Shown here in pieces: positions 13,986 to 24,300 of a stretch of 55,535 nt of DNA. The stretch is taken from the NCBI RefSeq assembly GCF_004000865.1, contig NZ_BIMB01000049.1:1-55535 (forward strand), read 5' to 3'. Origin of the DNA: Paenibacillus elgii NBRC 100335. GTDB lineage: Bacteria; Bacillota; Bacilli; Paenibacillales; NBRC-103111. The first letter of the stretch is position 1. Each line of letters starts with the position of its first letter. The notes beneath the pieces are model-generated. The model did no database searches. It saw only the letters and a program-made list of their open reading frames with translations, and was not told the DNA's origin. The position numbers were made by a program, and so were the translations under genes.

Positions 13986-15650
13986 TTAAGCGAAGCCGCT
14001 GATGGCGACGACGGACGGGCGAGGGCCGGAATCCCCGGAGCGGTGGGGCCATAGGCTCGTCGGTCTGCCAGCTTGCGCTGTGGTTTGACCGGGGTGCGAA
14101 ACGGACAGGAACAAGGTCCGCTCGTCCGCCGTGAAGCAGGGGCCCGTCAAGGCCGCTTCCACGGGTGCGGATGCAAAAAGCTGCGCCGCCGTGGCGTCTT
14201 GGCCGGCTGTGCGGACCACGTACAGCCCGTTGTTGCGGAACGGAGCGTACGCGCCTTGATTCAGCTTGTCCGCCGGGATATCGGAGGCGACCCACAGGTT
14301 GCTCCGGTCGTCGAAGAGGAGCGTTCCCGGCGAGCTGTAGCCGCTGCTGTGTCCGCCGTTCGATACGATCTCGTAGTCGAATGCGGCGGCGCCTGCATCC
14401 CCGTTCTGTTCCGCAAGCTTCGCCAGATGCCCGTGGATATTCCCGTGGCGTACATTATTCGGATAGGCTGCGATCAGGGCGCCGCTTTTGGCATGAACAG
14501 CCAAACCGGCCGGCCTGTCGGTTGGCGTCGCACCCAAGATCAAGGCGGCGTCCTGAGCGTAGACGAGCACATCGGCTTGCTCCTTGTACCGCTCGACGAG
14601 CACTTCCTTAATTTGATTGACGCCGAACGGCACTTGGAAGTCGTTGCCGTTCAACGCTTTCTTGACGGCTTCGATCGTCAGCGGGACCCATCGCCCGTTG
14701 ACGAGGTCGGCCGCGTAAAGCGTGCCCTCGGTCAGCAGGTCGGCGTTTGCTTTCCCCGCACTTGCGTTGAATTTCCCGGCGCTGACAAATTTGTAAAGAC
14801 ACGAATCCGGGGTCGTGTCTCCCATGTAGACGACCACGCGGCCGTCCTTGCTTAGCGTTACGGCCAGCTGGCCGTGATGGAACCGGCCGAGGGCGGTATG
14901 CTTACGCAGCTTGAAATTGCCGTCGAACGGATCGGCTTCGACCACCCAGCCGTAGTGCGACAGCTCAAGCCCCGCGCTGCCGCAGGTGCTCTCGAAGTAT
15001 CCTTCACAGGAAAGCACGGTGCCCCAGGGCGTGACGCTCCCCGCACCGTTCCCGAAGGTGCCTTGCACCAGCGCGGCTCCCTTCACGGCGCGCGTTCCCC
15101 GGGCCGGACCGGCAAGCTCGACCCGGTCATAGCCCGTAATCCGTCGTCCGTACGCGGAGTCGGGGTTGATTTTCCACTTGCCTTCCCGATCGCGGTACGC
15201 TTCGACGATCGAGGCTCCTTGGTTGTACAATAGCGATTTGACCTGATCTGCGCCAAGAGGGCCGGGCTGTCGTTGATCCAGCGCGAGCAGCGGGTGGACA
15301 GAGGCGTGATTGACCCAGAGAAGTCCGTTCACCTGCTTGTCGTCGAACGGAAAGAAACAGGTAAATTCGTTGTTGTAGCCGAACGTATCGCCCTTGCCGT
15401 TAATCGGGTCTCCGAAGCTGACCAGAACGTCGTGCCTGAAGCCTTTGGGGACGACGAGCTCGTCGTCCGCCCCCGGTTCGATCGGTGCGAAAGCATCGGT
15501 TACTTTGCCGGTTTTCCGGTCAAACAGGAGATCGCTTGCGGCGGCACTGCCGGTAAAAGCGCCCAAGCCTGTCGAAGCCGCGGCAATCGTAACGGCTCCG
15601 GTGCCAAGGTAAGCCAGAAACGTGCGTCGGGAAAGCGTTTTATTGTTCAT
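13986..15650 (-). CDS. PhoX-family phosphatase (DUF839), Tat-exported
   Basis: 554 residues. A twin-arginine signal (SRRTFLAYLG, residues 7-16, then a hydrophobic stretch ending near residue 37) sends the folded protein across the membrane. The mature part has the PhoX marks: VPKGFRHDVLVSFGDP, NNEFTCFFPFD, NHASVHP, TPWGTVLSCEGYFEST, VEADPFDGN and HTALGRFHHGQ. PhoX enzymes are calcium- and iron-dependent phosphatases that release phosphate from organic monoesters. GAGGAG precedes the ATG. No clear PhoP box was seen in the 120-bp upstream spacer. Confidence 0.88.
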   Translation of the reverse strand: MNNKTLSRRTFLAYLGTGAVTIAAASTGLGAFTGSAAASDLLFDRKTGKVTDAFAPIEPGADDELVVPKGFRHDVLVSFGDPINGKGDTFGYNNEFTCFFPFDDKQVNGLLWVNHASVHPLLALDQRQPGPLGADQVKSLLYNQGASIVEAYRDREGKWKINPDSAYGRRITGYDRVELAGPARGTRAVKGAALVQGTFGNGAGSVTPWGTVLSCEGYFESTCGSAGLELSHYGWVVEADPFDGNFKLRKHTALGRFHHGQLAVTLSKDGRVVVYMGDTTPDSCLYKFVSAGKFNASAGKANADLLTEGTLYAADLVNGRWVPLTIEAVKKALNGNDFQVPFGVNQIKEVLVERYKEQADVLVYAQDAALILGATPTDRPAGLAVHAKSGALIAAYPNNVRHGNIHGHLAKLAEQNGDAGAAAFDYEIVSNGGHSSGYSSPGTLLFDDRSNLWVASDIPADKLNQGAYAPFRNNGLYVVRTAGQDATAAQLFASAPVEAALTGPCFTADERTLFLSVSHPGQTTAQAGRPTSLWPHRSGDSGPRPSVVAISGFA

Positions 15651-15842
15651 TCGAAATCTCCTCTATTAAAGCATCAATTCGTTGTAGCCGAAAGGTAGGA
15701 AACTATGTATAATTTAATTGAACAATCTAGTAATTTATACCTAAACTTTAAGATAGCATAAAATGCTGGTTTGCGGAATATGGCGGCAGACGCAGCGGAC
15801 AATTTTTTTGACGGCCATCAGGCCCGGAGGCAGGTGCAGGCG

Positions 15843-16316
15843 GTGTTACGGTTTTCCCGCGCCCAAGCGGAGGACGAGTCCTTTCTTTATGAAGTGTATG
15901 CAAGCAGCCGGATCGAGGAAGTCGGGGCATGGGGCTGGGGACCCGGACAGATCGACCCGTTTCTCCGGATGCAGTACGGGTTCCAGCAAAAGGCGTACGC
16001 TGCGCAGTATCCGGAAGCCGGGTGGGAGATCGTTTGGCTCGGGCGGGAGCGGGTCGGCCGTTGGATGACGGCCCGGCTGGAAGACCGGATCGTGCTGGTC
16101 GATCTGGCCCTGCTTCCTTCGTATCAACGGCAGGGGATCGGCACATCGCTGCTGCAAACGCTTCAGCACGAAGCGCAAAAAGCCGCTAAGCCGCTTTGCC
16201 TGAGCGTGCAGGTTCATAATCCGGCCCGGCGTTTATACGAACGGCTCGGGTTTCGTACAGTGCAAGAAACCGAATTGTACTGCGAGATGATCTGGCATGC
16301 CGATACTCTATTCTAA
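15843..16316 (+). CDS. GNAT-family N-acetyltransferase of the tail-collar cluster
   Basis: 157-residue acetyltransferase. The acetyl-CoA loop is YQRQGIGTSLL near residue 99, and NPARRLYERLGF is the usual C-terminal motif. I start at GTG 15843 (MLRFSRAQAEDE) because an AGGTG site is 6 nt upstream and GNAT domains begin like this; the frame is open from TTG 15771. Proteins of this kind are found just before DUF6916 and tail-collar genes in other Bacillota, so it may modify those products. Substrate unknown. Confidence 0.8.
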   Translation: MLRFSRAQAEDESFLYEVYASSRIEEVGAWGWGPGQIDPFLRMQYGFQQKAYAAQYPEAGWEIVWLGRERVGRWMTARLEDRIVLVDLALLPSYQRQGIGTSLLQTLQHEAQKAAKPLCLSVQVHNPARRLYERLGFRTVQETELYCEMIWHADTLF

Positions 16317-16331
16317 CTGTAGGTGATATTT

Positions 16332-16631
16332 TTGCGCGCGGATTCTTTTTCATCTTTTCATGGTGCGCTGCACACCGGCTTTAAAGTACTGCTGGAAGAA
16401 AGCGAAGCCGAATTGATTTTGATCGAGGCCAAGGACACTGGCACCTCACCCGATTACGAGCAGTTCTCATTACTCTTTGCAGGCCCCCCGGAACCATTTT
16501 TCCCACAGCAGATCTATCTGTTCCAGCATCCACAGTTGGGCGAACTCCACCTTTTTACGGTACCCGTAGGCAAAAATCCCGAAGGTTTTCTGTATGAAGT
16601 TATATTTAGCCGCCCGCTGGCAGCACAATAG
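16332..16631 (+). CDS. DUF6916-like protein of the tail-collar cluster
   Basis: 99 residues. SSFHGALHTGFKVLL at the start and FSLLFAGPPEPFFPQQIYLF in the middle fit a small domain often encoded beside microcystin-dependent (tail-collar) proteins. The TTG at 16332 has AGGTGA 5 nt upstream; the frame also opens at GTG 16323. It lies 15 nt after the acetyltransferase and 39 nt before the first collar gene. The domain may assist folding or assembly of the collar proteins, by inference from context only. Confidence 0.7.
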   Translation: MRADSFSSFHGALHTGFKVLLEESEAELILIEAKDTGTSPDYEQFSLLFAGPPEPFFPQQIYLFQHPQLGELHLFTVPVGKNPEGFLYEVIFSRPLAAQ

Positions 16632-16670
16632 CGTTCACTATACCGAATCAAAAAAAGGAGTTGATTGTTG

Positions 16671-17186
16671 ATGTCAGGGTTATATCTGGGGGAAATCCGG
16701 ATGTTCGCCGGGGAGTATGCGCCTGTAGGCTGGGCGTTTTGCGACGGACAGCTATTGTCCATTGCAGAGAATAATACTCTCTTCAACCTGATTGGCACGA
16801 CCTACGGCGGGGACGGGCAGATGACCTTTGCTTTGCCGGACTTGAGGGGACGGGTGCCGATCCATATGGGACAGCGGCCAGGGAATAGTTCTTATGTATT
16901 GGGACAAAACGATGGCGTCGAATCCGTAATGCTGAACACGAACCAACTGCCTGCGCATACGCATAAGGCGATGGCTCAGTCGCAGCAGGGGACGACGGAT
17001 TCGCCGAAAGACGGATACTGGGCGAACTCGACGCTAACGCAGTTCGGCGGCGGAACGCCGAGCGGAACAATGAACCTCGGCGCCTTAGCGCAATCCGGAG
17101 GCGGTCAGCCGCATGACAATATGATGCCTTTCACAACCATTTCGTTCATTATTTCCTTGAATGGGACTTACCCTAGCCAAAACTAA
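16671..17186 (+). CDS. Tail-collar domain protein 1 (MdpB-like)
   Basis: 171 residues of the microcystin-dependent protein family, which contains a phage T4 gp12-like tail-collar domain. Marks: LGEIRMFAGEYAPVGWAFCDG at the start, LIGTTYGGDGQMTFALPDLRGRVP near 40-62, LPAHTHKA near 88, and a C-terminal QPHDNMMPFTTISFIISL. AAGGAG lies 10 nt before the ATG. It is the first of three tandem paralogues. No signal peptide is seen. The family's biological role is unclear; trimeric fibre-like structures are expected from the phage domain. Confidence 0.92.
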   Translation: MSGLYLGEIRMFAGEYAPVGWAFCDGQLLSIAENNTLFNLIGTTYGGDGQMTFALPDLRGRVPIHMGQRPGNSSYVLGQNDGVESVMLNTNQLPAHTHKAMAQSQQGTTDSPKDGYWANSTLTQFGGGTPSGTMNLGALAQSGGGQPHDNMMPFTTISFIISLNGTYPSQN

Positions 17187-17216
17187 TTTAGACGGATTGC
17201 AGGAGGAGGAGTTGGG

Positions 17217-17714
17217 GTGTCGGAACCTTATCTCGGACAAATTAAATTATTTGCTTTTGGCTTTGCGCCGAGCGGATGGGCTCAATGCAACGGACAAATA
17301 TTGCCGATTAACCAGAACCAGGCTTTGTATTCCATTCTGGGCAACATCTATGGAGGGAATGGAGTAACTACCTTTGCGCTCCCGGATTTGCGCGGGCGGG
17401 TGCCGATTCACGTCTCACGTGACTTCGTTTTAGGACAAGCCGGAGGCGAGGAAGCGCATACGCTGACCTTAAACGAAATACCGGCACATACCCATCAGGC
17501 GTGGGGGAGCAATGACATAGCCTCGTCCAAAAGCCCCGCAAATAACGTCTGGGCCAAAACGGCGGTAAGCTCCTACCATACGCAAGCCGACAAACAGCTG
17601 AATGCGGGCGCTGTGGTCAATGTGGGACAAAATCAAGCTCACACGAACATGCAGCCCTATACGGTATTGAATTTTTGCATTGCCCTTCAAGGCATTTATC
17701 CAAGCAGGGAGTAG
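17217..17714 (+). CDS. Tail-collar domain protein 2 (MdpB-like)
   Basis: 165 residues, paralogous to its neighbours: YLGQIKLFAFGFAPSGWAQC, SILGNIYGGNGVTTFALPDL, EIPAHTHQA and NMQPYTVLNFCIALQG. GTG start after a long AGGAGGAGGA site. It differs from protein 1 mainly in the central 100-140 stretch, which in phage fibres forms the variable tip. Confidence 0.92.
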   Translation: MSEPYLGQIKLFAFGFAPSGWAQCNGQILPINQNQALYSILGNIYGGNGVTTFALPDLRGRVPIHVSRDFVLGQAGGEEAHTLTLNEIPAHTHQAWGSNDIASSKSPANNVWAKTAVSSYHTQADKQLNAGAVVNVGQNQAHTNMQPYTVLNFCIALQGIYPSRE

Positions 17715-17731
17715 GGGGAAGGAACAGGCTC

Positions 17732-18253
17732 ATGGATAGTTTTCTAGGGGAGATCACGATATTTGCAGGCAATTTTACTCCTAGAGGCTGGGCTGTCTGT
17801 AACGGACAGCTTATGCCGATCGTGCAAAATACGGCGTTGTTTTCGATCCTTGGCACGAAGTATGGAGGAGACGGGAAAACGACGTTTGCCCTGCCGAATT
17901 TGCAGGGAGCGGCTCCGATGCATCAGGGGGAAGGGTCGGGGTTGACGAAGCGTAATATCGGGCAGTCAGGAGGCAGCCAAACGGTAACGCTAATGGCGGC
18001 GGAGCTTCCCATACACACGCATCCGGTCAACTCCGCTGCTTCAGGTTCCGGAACGACGGTTGAAGGAATGGTATGGGCGAAAACCCCGGGGCGCGTCGGG
18101 GGAGCCGCTTACGGCGGCTTTACGAATACCGTTATGATGAATACGGGAGCGATCCAGTCGGAAGGGGGCTCCCAGCCTCATAACAATATGCAGCCCTATC
18201 TTGCCGTTAATTTTATTATTTGTATTTCTGGTGATTTTCCTCCCAGGGGCTAA
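17732..18253 (+). CDS. Tail-collar domain protein 3 (MdpB-like)
   Basis: 173 residues, third paralogue: FLGEITIFAGNFTPRGWAVC, SILGTKYGGDGKTTFALPNL, ELPIHTHPV and HNNMQPYLAVNFIICISG. GGAAGGA before the ATG at 17732. The gene ends 47 bp before the giant SLH protein on the same strand, with no terminator between, so the five genes probably form one operon with it. Confidence 0.92.
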   Translation: MDSFLGEITIFAGNFTPRGWAVCNGQLMPIVQNTALFSILGTKYGGDGKTTFALPNLQGAAPMHQGEGSGLTKRNIGQSGGSQTVTLMAAELPIHTHPVNSAASGSGTTVEGMVWAKTPGRVGGAAYGGFTNTVMMNTGAIQSEGGSQPHNNMQPYLAVNFIICISGDFPPRG

Positions 18254-18300
18254 TGCGCCGGTATGAATAGCGCGCTATTGGTCATTAAAAGGGAGAATCG

Positions 18301-21300
18301 GTGGGACGAAGGAAGGATATGGGAATGAGAATGAGCGCCATGGTGGATCATGCGCAAGCAAGGCCAACCGCAAGCTTTGTACGAACGCTTGCCGTTTTCG
18401 GCGGTGCGGCGGTTTTATTGTTGCTTTTGTCCTTGTTTGCGGCCTCTTCCGCTTTCGCGGCTACGATAACCGTGGACACGACAGCCGACACACCGGGAAA
18501 CTGTTCGGTAGCGGGTCAATGCTCGCTGCGGGCGGCGGTGAATCAAAGCAACGGCTCGGGCGGATCGAATACGATTCAAATTCCGGCCGGGACTTACGTG
18601 TTGGATTCGGGAGAATTGGCAGTTCGCAGCAACGTGGAGATCATCGGAGCGGGAGGAGATCCTAACGGGAACCCAGCGGGTACGGTGATCAAGCAGACGG
18701 GGGTGACAGGCAATCGGGTATTCAATCTGAATCCGGATTCGGATACCGGCTATACCATCTCGTTGAAGGCGCTAACGGTCAGCGGTGGAAAGCTTGGGGC
18801 CGGCGGCGAGCTGTACGGAGGCGGAGGAATTCTTGGCTACACAGGCAGCCAAGGCACGGTAACGATCGAGAACTGCGTCGTCACCGGGAATTCCGTATCG
18901 GCCCCCGGCCATTGGGGCGGCGGCATGAATATCGCCGGACTACCCGGAGGCAAGGTCGTTCTTCGGAACACGGTCGTTCAAGGAAACACCGCTATGGAAC
19001 GGGGAGGCGGCGTGCATTTTGAGGGCGATATGAACATTGACGTATTAAGCTCCGTTATCGATGGGAATATCGCTTCGAACGGTTTGGGGGGCGGGATGAC
19101 TGTTTTTCCCGCTTCGGCAGGGGGGCAGATCCGGATCGACGGCACAACGATTTCCCGTAACCAAGCCAACGGAACGATCGATCCTCAGGCAGGCGGCGGC
19201 GGGCTTTACCTCAGCGTACCGGCCACGATAACGAATACGACGATCAGCGGCAATACGGCCAAGGGGCAAGGCGGCGGCTTGTATGTCGCTTCAAAAGGAA
19301 ACATTACGCTGACGCACGCCACTTTGTTCGGCAATAAGGCCGATCAGGGGGGCGGCGGGTTGTATGTGCAGGATGGCAATCCGAAGCTGCAAAACACGCT
19401 TGCCGCCGGGAACAGCAAGGCAGGGAACGCTGCCAGCGATCTTGAAGTACGGATCGGTCAAAACGTCGTTGCGGGAATCGACGCCACAAGCAGCTACAAT
19501 CTGATCGGACTTGGTGGCAACGGACTAGTGCCGGTAGGAAGCGGGAATCTGGTGGATGTTGCCGACCCGGGTGTGCTTCCTTTGGGCGCCAATGGCGGTT
19601 TGGGCGAAACGAATGCTTTGAAGGGAAGCAGTCCCGCGATCGGCAAGGGAAGCAACGCTTTGGCAACGACGTTCGACCAGCGGGGCTTTCCGCGGAAAAA
19701 GAACGTCGCCGTCGATATCGGCGCTTATGAAGGACTGCCGGATGCCGCGATCGGTGCGAATGGCACCTATGCCGTGACCCTTCCGTGGGACGAAACGAAG
19801 CTTTCCGGGTTGACGGCCACCTCCTCCGATCAAACGGTGGTTCCGAACGGAAACGTCGTCATCACAGGCAGCGGGGCCACACGCACATTGACCGTTTCGC
19901 CGATGGCCGGCGGTACAGCCGACATTCAGGTAACCGCCAACAGCTCGGTTTCGGGAATGTCCCGCAGTTTAAGCACTTCGTTCAAGATGACGGTTACGGG
20001 CCCACCGGACCTTTCCATCGCCAAGACGCACACGGGCGACTTTACGCAGGGGCAAACCGGCGCTACATATACAATGACGGTCAAAAACCTCGGAGACAGT
20101 GCTACAACCGGTACGGTAACGGTAAAGGATACGCTACCCGCCGGAGTGACGGCTACCGGGCTCGTGGGAACGGGATGGACTTGTACCTTGGGTACGCTCA
20201 CCTGCACGCGAACGGACACGCTCCAGACGGGGGCGAGCTACCCGGACATTACGTTGAAGGTAACCGTGGCGGCGAATGCGCCTGCAAGCGTCACGAACAC
20301 CGCCGCAGTGTCGGGTGGAGGAGATGTAAATACGTCGAATAACACGGCCAGCGATCCGACGAATATTATTCAGTTGCCCGATCTGACGATTGAAAAATCC
20401 CATGCGGGGAACTTCAAGCAAGGACAAACGGGGGCCGCGTATACGATCATCGTCCGCAATGCCGGAACGGGCACGACAAGCGGTACGGTAACGGTGACGG
20501 ACACACTGCCTGCGGGGATGACCGTTACGGGATTCGCGGGCACGGGCTGGACTTGTGATCCGGGAACGCTCACCTGCGGCAGATCGGATGCGCTCGCTTC
20601 CGGAGGAAGCTATCCGCCGATCACGATGACGGTGAACGTAGCGGCCAATGCGGCTGCGCAGCTCACAAATACGGCCACAGTCTCAGGCGGCGGCGATGCC
20701 AATAACGGTAATAATACGGCTAGCGATCCGACGACGATCATTCCCGTCGCCGATTTGACGATTGTGAAGTCCCATACGGGCAGCTTTACGCAGGGGCAAG
20801 CCTCGGCCGCGTATACGTTGACCGTGACCAATAGCGGACAAGGTGCAACAGACGGCTCTACTGTCATCGTAACGGACACGGTGCCTGCCGGGCTCACGTT
20901 GAAGGGACTTGCCGGTAACGGCTGGACCTGCGATATCGGAACGTCAAGCTGCACCCGATCCGATGCGCTGGCCGGGGGCGCCTCCTATCCTCCGATCACT
21001 GTAACGGTATCGGTAGATCAAGATGCGGCTGCAACCGTCACGAACACGGCGGTCGTTTCCGGCGGCGGCGAGCTCCAGACTGGCAATAATTCGGCCGGCG
21101 ACGCGACTGCAATCCATCCGAAGCCGCAAATCGCCACTTCGAGCTTGCCGCAAGGGATGGTTGGCATGGCCTATTCACAAGTATTGACCGCAACGGGTGG
21201 CGTTGGGACATACGTGTGGGCTATCGCAGACGGTACGCTGCCTGCGGGTGTAACGTTCGATCCCGCGACGGCGAAGCTTAGCGGCACGCCGACGACGGCG

Positions 21301-24300
21301 AACAGCTACAGCTTTACCGTTCAGATTACAGACGGCAACGGCGTAGCGGCGACAAAAGAGCTCACGATTCAGGTAAATCCGATGCTTGAGGTTTCGACAA
21401 CCGGCGTGCCGCATGGCGCTGTCGGCGCAGCCTATACGGCTTCGCTTGAGGCCAAAGGCGGCAACGGCGTCTACACATGGAGCATGGCTGCCGGTACGCT
21501 GCCAAGCGGGCTAACGCTTGCGGCGGACGGCACCTTGAGCGGGACGCCGACCGGCGAAGGCGCGTTCTCTTTCACGGTTCTGGTGAAGGACGGCAACGCG
21601 ATGACGGCGTCCAGAGCGATGACGCTTCAGATTCACCCGCAGCTTGTCATTCAAGCGCCGGCTCTGCCGGAAGGCACCGTGGGAGTAGCCTATCCGCAGC
21701 TAAGCTTCAGCGCAACCGGCGGGAACGGGGCGTACACATGGTCGGTCGTAAGCGGCTCGCTTCCGGCAGGCATGACGTTCGATCCGGCGACTGCCGCGAC
21801 AAGTGGAACGCCAGCGGCGGACGGCACGTATAGCTTCACGGTCCAGGTTGCGGATGGCAATGGCGTAAAGGCGACAAAAGCTGTCACACTGCTAGTCCGT
21901 GCGGCATTAACGGTCCAAACGCCGGAGCTGCCTGCGGGAACGGTGAGTGTGGCTTATGTTGCACAAGAGTTTTCCGCAGCCGGCGGCAGCGGGACCTACA
22001 CGTGGTCAGTCGGCGGTACAGTGCCTGCGGGACTGGCGTTTGCCGTTGACCCGCTTGATCCGAAGAAAGCTTTCGTTCAAGGGAAGCCGACGACGGCAGG
22101 GAATTATGAGTTTCAGGTTCAAGTGAAGGACAGCAACGGTGTCACGGTCGTTAAGAACCTTAGCATCCAAGTGAATCCGGAGCTAACCTTCACGGCGGCA
22201 CCTTTGCCGGAAGGCACTGTAGGCTTGACCTACGCAGGCAGAACCTTAAGTGCGGCGGGCGGCAGCGGCATCTACCTCTGGAGCGTCGAGGATGGCCGTC
22301 TGCCCGATGGCCTGACACTGGATGCTTCCAGGGGAACGATAGCCGGAACGCCGAAGGAATCCGGTATCTACACGGTGACGATTCAAGTGAAGGACGGCAA
22401 CGGCATAGCCGTATCCAAGGTTCTGACGCTGAAAATCCATCCTCCGGTTTTGCTGGGAATCGCTTTTGAGGCATCGGAGTATGCGGTTTTGACAGGGGAA
22501 ACCCGGGATACCGTTGTGAAGGCGACTTATTCGGACAGCGGGGTTGTCAGATTAACTACCGGCGTTGTGTATACGATCAAGGATACGTCGGTGGCCGTGG
22601 TTAACTCATCCGGCCAAATCACCGGGGTAAAAAGCGGAAGCACCGTGCTTGCGGCCACGTATGGCGGTATCACGGCCGAAACGTCCGTCCTCGTCAATAA
22701 AAGCATCACCGGGCTCGCCTTCGACCGGCCTTCTTACAACGTGAAGGTTGGGGAGCAGGCCAATACGGTCGTCAGCGCAACGTACGGCGGCGGACGAATC
22801 GTCCTGACGAACGGAGTGATTTACTCCGTCAAGGATGCCGCTATCGCGGAAGTGGATCTGCGCGGAGTGGTTACGGGCAAAAAGGCGGGAACAACCGTGG
22901 TGAGCGCAACGTACGGCGAGGATACGGTTCAGGCGACGATTGTCGTCAGCCTTGATGTTAACCTTACTGGCATCCGCTTTACGCCAGATACGTACGAGCT
23001 GAAAACGGGTCAATCCGTTCCGACCGTACTCATAGCGGATTTCTCGGATAAGACCACGGCGCCAATCGGCCGTGGGGCGGTCTACACATTCCAAAGCGAG
23101 GGGATCGCCCGGATCAACGAGGAAGGCGTAGTGATGGCGCTGCAGCCGGGAACGACGGTCGTGACCGCGACTTACGGCGGACGTACGGCGACCGCGGTCA
23201 TCCGCGTAAGCGCTCAGAGCAATGACAGCGGTAGCGATTCGCCCTCGTCGTCTTCCGGGGGATCGTCGGGTCCGGCGCCGACGCCGAATCCCGAAGGGAT
23301 TGCGGTAAACGTCCATTCGCACGACGGCTCGAAAGAAACCATTAACGTATCTCAGGACGACATCCGAAGCGGTGTGATCCGGGTTACGGCTTCCGCTTCC
23401 TCCGCTTACGTGGAGCTGCCATCGGCTACCATTGCGAAGCTGCTGGCGATGAATCCGGAGCTGTCGATCTTGTTCCAGACGGCTGGCGGGCTGATTGAAC
23501 TGCCGCTGGCGCAGATCGACCCGCAGACGCTGGCGAAGCTGCTCGGACTGCCGGCCGACGATCTCCACGTTAACGTCGGAATCCGTACGCCCGATGCTCA
23601 AGAGCGCGAGCAGCTCGGCGAGTCGCTCCGTCGCATAGGCGGCAAGGAGCTCGCAGCGCCGACCGATTTCTACGTTCGTCTCATGGACAGCAAGGGCAAC
23701 GAAATCAAGCAAAATGTTTTCAACAGCTACATCGTTCGCACGCTGCCGTTAAACGGACAAGCGAATGCGACGACCGCTACCGGCGTATGGTGGGACCCCG
23801 AAACGCGCGAATACCGCTTTGTCCCGACCGTATTTGAAAGCCGGGACGGCAAGCCCGTCGCGAAGCTGAAACGACAAGGCTTCAGCGTGTATACGGTACT
23901 CGATCGCTCCGTTTCGTTCGGAGATCTGCAAGGACATTGGGCGAAAGCGACAATCGAATCGCTGGCCTCCAAGCTGATCGTGCAAGGGCGCAAGGCTGAC
24001 GCGTACGAGCCGGAAGGCCGCGTTACCCGGGCGGAATGGGCCGCCTTGCTGGTTCGCTCGCTGGGGCTTAACGTCTCGCAAGAGCAACCGCCGTTCGGCG
24101 ATGTAAAAGCTGGCGACTGGTTCGCCGCATCGGTCGGCGCCGCGCATAAAGCGAAGCTGATCGACGGGTACGAAGACGGCACCTTCCGTCCGAATCAAAC
24201 CGTCACCCGGGAAGAGCTGGCGGCCATGACGGCGCGTGCGATCAAGTACGTCGGGGCGAAGCCCGCGGACATCCGCAGCGACAGCGAATCGTTCCACGAT

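Noticed and set aside
16671..18253. Prophage tail module
   Set aside because: Only collar-domain paralogues are present; no terminase, capsid, portal, integrase, holin or endolysin genes are nearby. MdpB-type chromosomal genes explain them.
22606..23712. Long minus-strand ORF inside the giant surface protein gene
   Set aside because: Arg-rich shadow frame of a well-supported coding region; no ribosome binding site or recognisable domain.
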